From FEN-1297 sp046704565 (GTDB lineage Bacteria > Bacteroidota > Ignavibacteria > Ignavibacteriales > Ignavibacteriaceae), in contig JBJKRP010000059.1 of NCBI GenBank assembly GCA_046704565.1, positions 1 through 18,221 on the forward strand: a stretch of DNA of 18,221 nucleotides, read 5' to 3'. Position numbers and translations under genes: made by a program. Position 1 is the first letter of the stretch; each line of letters starts with the position of its first letter. Of the stretch, positions 14,201 through 18,221 are shown in pieces. Under the pieces are notes generated by a model. That model saw only the letters and a list, made by a program, of their open reading frames with translations. It searched no databases and was not told the DNA's origin.

Positions 14201-15574
14201 ATCCCGGCAAAAATTATTTTCGATTCCTCTCAAGGATATTTTGTTACTTCTGACGGAGAGAAGCTTCTTTTGTCCGACTCAAGGATTGATATTTTAATTC
14301 CATCGATGGGGGACCTGGCAGCGCCGATGTTTGCGGCGGGTTTAAGAAGCCAGGGATTTAATGCAATCTCGATGCCTGAAGGGAATCCCGAAATATTAAA
14401 GCTCGGCAGGTCGGTCGCAACCGGCAAAGAGTGCCTGCCTCTTCTCCTTTGTGACGGTTCTCTGCTTGATTACATCGAGAATAAGTGGGACGGCAAACAG
14501 TATATTGCTTTCTTTATTGTTCAGGGAGGCGGCAACTGCAGGCTTGGGCAGTACCCGGTTTTTATCCGTGAGATTATTAAGAGAAAAAGACTGAATAATG
14601 TCGCGACTTTAATCTTAATGAACGACGACGGCTTTGCGGGCTTAGGTCCGGATTTTGCATTGAGAGCAATACAGACTATCTTCATCAGTGATGTACTTGA
14701 TGATATACGATCCGGTATAATGGCTCATGCTTATAGCCCGGATGAAGGATTAAATATCTTTTATAAGGAATATGAGCAGCTAAACCGTATAATAGAAGCG
14801 GAGCCCGGAAAGATTTATAAATCTTTAAAAGCATTTTCAAAAAATATTAAATTTAAAATTCCTGCTGCAATTCCAATTGATAAAGCAAAATACATTGCCC
14901 TATGCGGCGAGATTTATGTAAGGCGCGACCACTTCTCTCACAAATGGCTCAATAGACATTTTGCGAAGAAAGGATTTATACTCAAAGACTCTTATATAAG
15001 TGAGTGGGTTTATTATATAGATTATCTCGTAAAGAAGAAACTGCTGGAACCGGATGCTTCTTTCCGTAAAAACCTGGAAAGAACAATCAGATCCGTTTAT
15101 ATGCGGATAGCTGAATTCAGAATTAAAAAGATTTTATCGAAGACCGGCTACTATAAATTTTCATTAACGAAAGTTGATGCGCTGCTTAAGAGAAGCGCGC
15201 ATATTCTACCGCTCGAATATAAGGGCGAGCCGGGGCTGACGCTGGGGGTTGCGCTGCATGAGTCAATTAATAAATATTGCGGTGTTATAAACCTTGGACC
15301 TTTCGGATGCATGCCTACAAGGCTTACCGAATCGCTTGCTGCGCCCGAGATGAAAATAGAAAATAAAATTCATGCCGAAAGAATCCTAAATAAAAATTTC
15401 ACGCTGCCGCATATTTTTGACGGCAGTATGAACATCCCATTCCTTACAATTGAGACAGACGGGAACGTTTATCCGCAGGTTATTGAAGCGCGCCTTGAAA
15501 CTTTTGCGATGCAGGCAGAGCGGGTCGCCGGTATGATGGAAAAGACAAGACATAACGGGAAAAATAGACAGTAG
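11201..15574 (+). CDS. Giant acyl-CoA dehydratase activase-related protein (two BadF/HgdC-type domains plus DUF2229-like and HgdB-like regions)
   Basis: A 1457-residue protein. Activases of this family hydrolyse ATP to push an electron from their 4Fe-4S cluster to a dehydratase or double-cubane reductase. Domain 1 (about 10-265) keeps GGETFMVYT, the cluster-loop motif CASGTGEF (Cys132) and a cysteine-rich second loop (Cys170, Cys174, Cys178). Its nucleotide loop is degraded: GACLGASSIS replaces GxDxGSxxxK. Domain 2 (about 310-570) has the full loop GLDVGSTTTK (313-322), GTTGSG, EIGGQDAKY (411-419), ACSAGTG (Cys436) and QCSAF (Cys476). Residues about 600-860 resemble DUF2229, with cysteines at 604, 608 and 626. 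Residues about 860-1440 resemble the HgdB-type component, with cysteines at 939 (SCGPDS), 1078, 1084, 1113 (GNCRLGQ) and 1370 (FGCMPT). Such fused proteins are known in databases but their reaction is not established. No substrate enzymes lie nearby. Confidence 0.88.
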   Translation: MKENISSGKQIIGACLGASSISFVRIKESDEHVKVVDVLSLPHNGDPRRTFREKLSKFNPGSDPVVVTGRKFRKLVKFTNISEPEATESAFTFLNKNHECFSAIASLGGETFMVYTLDEEGKISNVITKNQCASGTGEFFLQQIKRMDLGINEVVEMAKDAEPFKVSGRCSVFCKSDCTHALNKGVGKAEVAAGLSSMMAEKVEELLKKIKPGKVMIVGGVTKNSVVVDFLRNSINHGTEIYIPPEASYFEALGAAVYGLKHRVNLFENDDEIFISQKSSFVFHQPLKSHESRVIFKSMDKGKAEDGDVCILGLDVGSTTTKAVVIRKTDNKILGSVYLYTHGDPVEASRKCYAELLIQIPEKIKIIGIGTTGSGRQIAGLHALTDGVINEIVAHAAAAVYFDPEVDTIFEIGGQDAKYTYIVNKVPADYAMNEACSAGTGSFIEESAYESLGIKVTDIEPIAMMGEMPPNFSDQCSAFISSDIKTAQQENIAKDDIVAGLVYSICMNYVTRVKGNRPVGKKIFMQGGVCYNKAIPIAMAAMTGKEIIVPPEPGLMGAFGVALEVKEKIELGLMNPGEFFLKHLAEREVSYRKPFICFGGKEKCDLACSINLIKVEGKTYPFGGACNKYYNVLNKTKVETEKFDFVQSRQYLIFEKYAPKVDFPRDAKTVGINQSFHTHTIYPLYYNFFTSLGFKVILSDKVDEKGLERENTSFCFPAQLSLGLFLDLIEKNPDYYFMPEIFEMYVEPAESIGGAPCHNRIDTNCTCVFVSGETFYLKQAFKDLIEDKKVVAPKLNFSDGFDKEEEKFIAAAKQMGIADEEKIKSAFYYALKMQEEFQKEFFEMGERFLEYLKLHPDEMAMVLVGRPYNAFTEIADKGIPKKFASRGVYVVPFDMFDYRGQRVDDNQYWEGGKKILKAARIIKDNPQLFATYISNFSCGPDSMLLTTFRSIMGTKPSLTLELDGHTADAGINTRIDAALDIIKNFRRVQYKIKDPDFSDFIPAKIIFDSSQGYFVTSDGEKLLLSDSRIDILIPSMGDLAAPMFAAGLRSQGFNAISMPEGNPEILKLGRSVATGKECLPLLLCDGSLLDYIENKWDGKQYIAFFIVQGGGNCRLGQYPVFIREIIKRKRLNNVATLILMNDDGFAGLGPDFALRAIQTIFISDVLDDIRSGIMAHAYSPDEGLNIFYKEYEQLNRIIEAEPGKIYKSLKAFSKNIKFKIPAAIPIDKAKYIALCGEIYVRRDHFSHKWLNRHFAKKGFILKDSYISEWVYYIDYLVKKKLLEPDASFRKNLERTIRSVYMRIAEFRIKKILSKTGYYKFSLTKVDALLKRSAHILPLEYKGEPGLTLGVALHESINKYCGVINLGPFGCMPTRLTESLAAPEMKIENKIHAERILNKNFTLPHIFDGSMNIPFLTIETDGNVYPQVIEARLETFAMQAERVAGMMEKTRHNGKNRQ

Positions 15575-15584
15575 TAAAAGTTTA

Positions 15585-15688
15585 TGAGGCTGACCAAAAT
15601 GCAGATTTTAAAAATGCATTTAAACAGAATTTTCGTCCCGTTCAAATCGTGATGCCACGATATAAAATCTTATTTATGGTCAGCCTCA
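15585..15688. mobile_element. MITE-like element with imperfect 26-bp terminal inverted repeats
   Basis: The 104-bp element is bounded by TGAGGCTGACCA (15585-15596) and its exact complement (15677-15688). After a 6-nt mismatched part on each side, a second exact pair follows, AGATTTTA (15603-15610) with TAAAATCT (15663-15670). In all 22 of 26 terminal positions match. A further ATCGTG-atgc-CACGAT hairpin sits inside at 15646-15661. It has no coding capacity and no clear target-site duplication. It fills the gap between two converging genes, so it may also act as a transcript-end structure, though no T-run follows the stem. Confidence 0.6.
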
Positions 15689-15695
15689 AAAACAA

Positions 15696-16010
15696 TTAAT
15701 GAGCGGCAGCATGCATTGGATGCTGATGCTGGATTGAATTCCAGATTGCAAGCACCGTAACGACTATTCCTGAAAGAAAAAAGTTCCATGGCTCATAGAG
15801 CATAAACCATATTCCGCTAAGGAACAGCCAGGTACCTATAACTCCGTTAACATACCCTTGCCAGCTGCTCTCCATTCCGCCTCCCCAGAAGCCGAAAACG
15901 AATGAAACTACCCCCGGAACTATCATGCTTGCCGGGGTCCAAAGCGCCGGTACAAAAGCACAGATTATCAGCCAAATACCAACTGCTATGTTCAGCCAAG
16001 CCTGCCACAT
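15696..16010 (-). CDS. Small SPW-repeat membrane protein
   Basis: From the ATG at 16010 the product has 104 residues and four hydrophobic segments, at about 4-22, 29-45, 52-71 and 76-92. The halves repeat a W-x-N-x-x-x-G-x-W-L pattern (WLNIAVGIWL at 5-14 and YVNGVIGTWL at 53-62), typical of SPW-repeat proteins, whose role is unknown. The C-terminal tail is His-rich (HQHPMHAAAH) and could bind metal. An upstream in-frame ATG at 16058 is rejected because a strong ribosome site lies inside that extension. The gene follows the pirin gene on the same strand after 150 bp. Confidence 0.8.
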   Translation of the reverse strand: MWQAWLNIAVGIWLIICAFVPALWTPASMIVPGVVSFVFGFWGGGMESSWQGYVNGVIGTWLFLSGIWFMLYEPWNFFLSGIVVTVLAIWNSIQHQHPMHAAAH

Positions 16011-16018
16011 ATCTCTAT

Positions 16019-16026
16019 CCTCCTTT
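16019..16026 (-). promoter_or_regulatory. Strong ribosome binding site deciding the SPW gene start
   Basis: On the minus strand AAAGGAGG stands 8 nt before the ATG at 16010, a near-perfect anti-16S match and spacing. This sets the start 16 codons inside the longest open frame. Confidence 0.85.
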
Positions 16027-16052
16027 CTCTTTATTCTCATTAAGTGAACTGC

Positions 16053-16072
16053 TTTCAATTTATAAATTGAAA
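16053..16072. promoter_or_regulatory. Perfect 20-bp palindrome upstream of the SPW gene (candidate operator)
   Basis: TTTCAATTTA is followed directly by its reverse complement with no spacer. It lies 43-62 nt before the SPW start codon. A second palindrome, AATCAA-a-TTGATT, lies at 16111-16123 in the same gap. Spacer-free symmetry favours binding by a dimeric protein over an RNA hairpin. Confidence 0.45.
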
Positions 16073-16160
16073 ACTTAAATTCAAGAATAAATTAAATACA
16101 CAGTGAGACCAATCAAATTGATTTTGTACCGCCGTACGTTTACTTCAAATCCGGTCATCT

Positions 16161-17072
16161 TTACTTTGCGGAGCGTTTTAGAAACGTGCCTGTCTGCAGT
16201 TCTTCAAAGGCTTTTCTCAACTCATCCTGGGTGTTCATTACGATAGGACCATACCACGCAACTGGTTCCTTAAGCGGTTTGCCTGCAACCAGTAGGAAGC
16301 GTATCCCCTCGTCTCCCGACTGAACCGTCACTTCATCGCCGCTGTCAAATAAGATTAGCGAACGGTTATCTGCTTCTACCGGCGGCGCCGAATCGATCCA
16401 GCCGACACTCTCGGTCGGCACTGCAAGCGGACCTGAAGCATTGCAGAATTTTCCCGAGCCTTCAAACACATATGCAAAGGCATTGTTTCTGGTATCAATG
16501 GGTAATGATTTTTTCTTTCCGGGAGGGACAAAGACATCAATATAAATGGGGTCCGCAGCAATACCTTCGACAGGTCCTTTCTTTCCCCAGAAGCTTCCAC
16601 AGATTATTCTAACATTGGTTCCGTCGTCGTCGGTTATCCCGGGCATGTCTGCTGATTTAATTTCCTGGTAACGCGGTGTAGTCATCTTTAATGCAGCAGG
16701 AAGATTTGCCCAGAGCTGGAAGCCGTGCATTCTTCCTACTTTGTCGCCTTTAGGCATTTCCTGATGAATTATTCCGCTGCCTGCTGTCATCCATTGAATA
16801 TCTCCCGAGGAGATAACGCCTTTATTGCCCATGCTGTCTCCGTGCTCAACGCTTCCGGCAAGAACGTAAGTGATAGTCTCAATTCCGCGGTGCGGGTGCC
16901 ATGGAAATCCGGCAAGATAATCTTCCGGTCGTTCATTCCTGAAATCGTCAAGAAGAAGGAATGGATCCGTTTCGGATGGATCTCCGAAGCCTATTGCACG
17001 GCGAAGATTGACACCGGCGCCTTCTATTGTCGGCTTTGCTTTTATAATTTTTTTAACAGGTCGAAGCGACAT
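16161..17072 (-). CDS. Pirin-family bicupin protein
   Basis: A 303-residue double-cupin protein. The N-terminal cupin carries the metal site HPHRGIET (His59 and His61) and IIHQE (His103 and Glu105), matching human pirin His56, His58, His101 and Glu103. Further family motifs are FLLLDDF (38-44), GDIQWMTAGSG (90-100) and GFQLWANLP (117-125). The C-terminal cupin lacks these ligands, as is usual. Bacterial members include quercetin 2,3-dioxygenases such as YhhW and stress-linked proteins; the substrate here is not evident. On the minus strand AAAGGAGG lies 5 nt before the ATG, so the start is secure. It is transcribed divergently from the ABC exporter gene and is followed on its own strand by the SPW gene. 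Confidence 0.92.
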   Translation of the reverse strand: MSLRPVKKIIKAKPTIEGAGVNLRRAIGFGDPSETDPFLLLDDFRNERPEDYLAGFPWHPHRGIETITYVLAGSVEHGDSMGNKGVISSGDIQWMTAGSGIIHQEMPKGDKVGRMHGFQLWANLPAALKMTTPRYQEIKSADMPGITDDDGTNVRIICGSFWGKKGPVEGIAADPIYIDVFVPPGKKKSLPIDTRNNAFAYVFEGSGKFCNASGPLAVPTESVGWIDSAPPVEADNRSLILFDSGDEVTVQSGDEGIRFLLVAGKPLKEPVAWYGPIVMNTQDELRKAFEELQTGTFLKRSAK

Positions 17073-17418
17073 ATCAACCTCCTTTGGATATTTGTTTAAA
17101 GGAATTCTTATATAATTTTCGAACAGAAATTACTCAGCAAAGCAAAATCTTTTTGTGCTTTTCAATATAGCTTTGTCCGCAGCTCTTTAATCAAGAAAAA
17201 AAAACAAATCATAAAATTACTTTTTTCTTAGATTTGCCTTCCAAATAATTTAACAACTATAAACTGTCTACAACAAACAGATATGTTTCATAAACCCCAT
17301 GCAAACGTGCACCCATACTTTTTACCGGTACAATGACGTATTTCACCGATTTGCATTTAGAAGGGTATCCTCTTTTGGTTATTTTTGCAATTCGAAAATA
17401 TGATTTAACATCCGGGAA
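17073..17418. other. 346-bp divergent intergenic region
   Basis: It lies between the divergently transcribed pirin and ABC exporter genes. No ORF is convincing. It holds the pirin ribosome site (17078-17085, minus strand), an A-rich run near 17195-17203, and candidate TAnnTTTG boxes on the plus strand at 17168-17175 and 17380-17387. I see no repeat, tRNA or clear riboswitch. Confidence 0.4.
17380..17387 (+). promoter_or_regulatory. Candidate Bacteroidota-type -7 box (TATTTTTG) for the ABC exporter
   Basis: TATTTTTG matches TAnnTTTG and ends 31 nt before the ATG at 17419. TTTA (17356-17359), one base off the -33 consensus TTTG, lies 20 nt upstream, the expected spacing. Confidence 0.4.
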
Positions 17419-18221
17419 ATGGTACAAAAGAATACAGGTAAAGAAAGAGGCAAGCCTAAGTTAACATCGCTGTTGAAGCCTTACATGGGAATGATTTCGC
17501 TGCTGATTTTTTTTGCGCTGCTCGGCAACGGAATGAACCTTTTCATTCCCAAAATAATTTCCCACGGAATAGACTCTTTCACCGGCGGTCATTATATTTT
17601 TAAGACTATCGCCTTTGAGTTCATCGGCGCGGCTATAATCATCTTTATATTTACTTATCTTCAAAGCATCGTTCAGACTTATGCTTCCGAAAAGGTTGCA
17701 CGGGACCTAAGAGAAAAGCTTGCCGGGAAAATCTCAAGGCAGAGCTATTCATTTATTCTTGAAGCGAACCCGTCGAAGCTTCTTACCAACCTTACTTCGG
17801 ATATTGATTCCGTAAAGATGTTTGTGTCGCAAGCTGTTTCATCCATTGCTTCTTCTTTGTTTATCATTGTCGGGACGTGCATACTTCTACTGACAATCGA
17901 TTGGAAGCTTGCATTAACCGTAATTGCTATTATCCCGATAATCGGCGGAACCTTCTTTGCCGTTCTGAAAAAAGTTCGCGTACTGTTTAAGAAGAGCAGG
18001 GAGATAATTGATTGGCTGAACAAGGTTATAAATGAAAGCATTCTTGGAGCTGCAATTATTCGCGTTGTTAATTCTCAGCAGACAGAATATAAAAAATTTC
18101 TTGAAGCTAATAGCGAAGCAAGAAGTCTCGGCATCTCAATATTAACTTTGTTTGCTACTTTAATTCCCGTTATTACATTCGTGGCAAACCTTGCAACTCT
18201 TTCGATTCTTGCTTTAGGCGG
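17419..18221 (+). CDS. Type-I ABC exporter, transmembrane domain (partial, MsbA/ABCB-like)
   Basis: The frame stays open from the ATG at 17419 to the window end, giving 267 residues of an incomplete gene. It shows the ABC exporter transmembrane domain: helix 1 at about 22-45, helix 2 at about 65-85, then the cytoplasmic VARDLREKLAGKI segment. TSDIDSVKMFV follows, then helix 3 at about 142-160, the IDWKLALTVIAIIP motif (helix 4), and NESILGAAIIRVVNSQQTE before helix 5. This pattern matches half-transporters that fuse membrane and ATPase domains and export lipids, peptides or drugs. The ATPase domain would lie beyond the window. An in-frame stop at 17401-17403 excludes an earlier start. No strong ribosome site is seen. 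Confidence 0.88.
   Translation, partial: MVQKNTGKERGKPKLTSLLKPYMGMISLLIFFALLGNGMNLFIPKIISHGIDSFTGGHYIFKTIAFEFIGAAIIIFIFTYLQSIVQTYASEKVARDLREKLAGKISRQSYSFILEANPSKLLTNLTSDIDSVKMFVSQAVSSIASSLFIIVGTCILLLTIDWKLALTVIAIIPIIGGTFFAVLKKVRVLFKKSREIIDWLNKVINESILGAAIIRVVNSQQTEYKKFLEANSEARSLGISILTLFATLIPVITFVANLATLSILALG

Noticed and set aside
16725..17099. 124-residue plus-strand ORF opposite the pirin gene
   Set aside because: It is antisense to a strongly supported pirin gene with a perfect ribosome site, and has no domain.
17461..18041. Two minus-strand ORFs in the last 800 bp
   Set aside because: Both are antisense to the open ABC exporter frame, whose membrane and coupling motifs are clear.
1..18221. 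CRISPR arrays, tRNA, rRNA or prophage genes
   Set aside because: No regularly spaced repeats, cloverleaf-like sequences, integrases or phage genes were seen.

Overview
The window is a stretch of a bacterial chromosome with moderate-to-low GC and dense, mostly plus-strand genes. The gene families (a DUF2279 protein beside an outer-membrane-type barrel end, a monofunctional proline dehydrogenase, a short Aat, DUF2721, an SPW-repeat protein, a pirin, and a giant BadF/HgdB-type protein), plus several candidate -7 boxes of the TAnnTTTG type, fit the Bacteroidota/Ignavibacteriota/Chlorobiota side of the tree. This placement is an inference from gene content; no rRNA or tRNA is present to fix it.

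Layout: 2-1183 holds the last codons of a probable outer-membrane barrel gene and a secreted DUF2279 protein. 1308-4379 is a tight three-gene operon: a proline-dehydrogenase-family enzyme, a dihydrodipicolinate-synthase-family aldolase that aligns in register with human HOGA1 at every active-site residue checked, and an alanine/serine-glyoxylate aminotransferase (AGXT type). Together these look like the animal mitochondrial/peroxisomal route from hydroxyproline to glyoxylate to glycine. The dehydrogenase has Leu where proline-specific enzymes have the Tyr that excludes the 4-hydroxyl. A glycerophosphodiester phosphodiesterase gene converges on this operon and overlaps it by 11 bp. 5445-6287 is a fumarylacetoacetate-hydrolase-family gene, followed by an FNR-type flavin reductase and a small zinc-ribbon-like protein.

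7993-11087 contains an MlaF-type ABC ATPase without its usual partners, an unrecognised 122-residue protein, a DUF2721 membrane protein, leucyl/phenylalanyl-tRNA-protein transferase (Aat) and a small SAM methyltransferase. 11201-15574 encodes a 1457-residue protein with two 2-hydroxyacyl-CoA-dehydratase-activase-type ATPase domains in tandem, the first with a degraded nucleotide loop but a cysteine-rich cluster loop, joined to DUF2229-like and HgdB-like parts. It is followed by a 104-bp element with 26-bp imperfect terminal inverted repeats.

On the minus strand, a pirin gene is followed by a small SPW membrane-protein gene, with a perfect 20-bp palindrome between them. A type-I ABC exporter gene begins divergently at 17419 and runs off the window. 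The leading discovery candidates are the animal-type hydroxyproline operon and the single-chain activase-dehydratase megaprotein.
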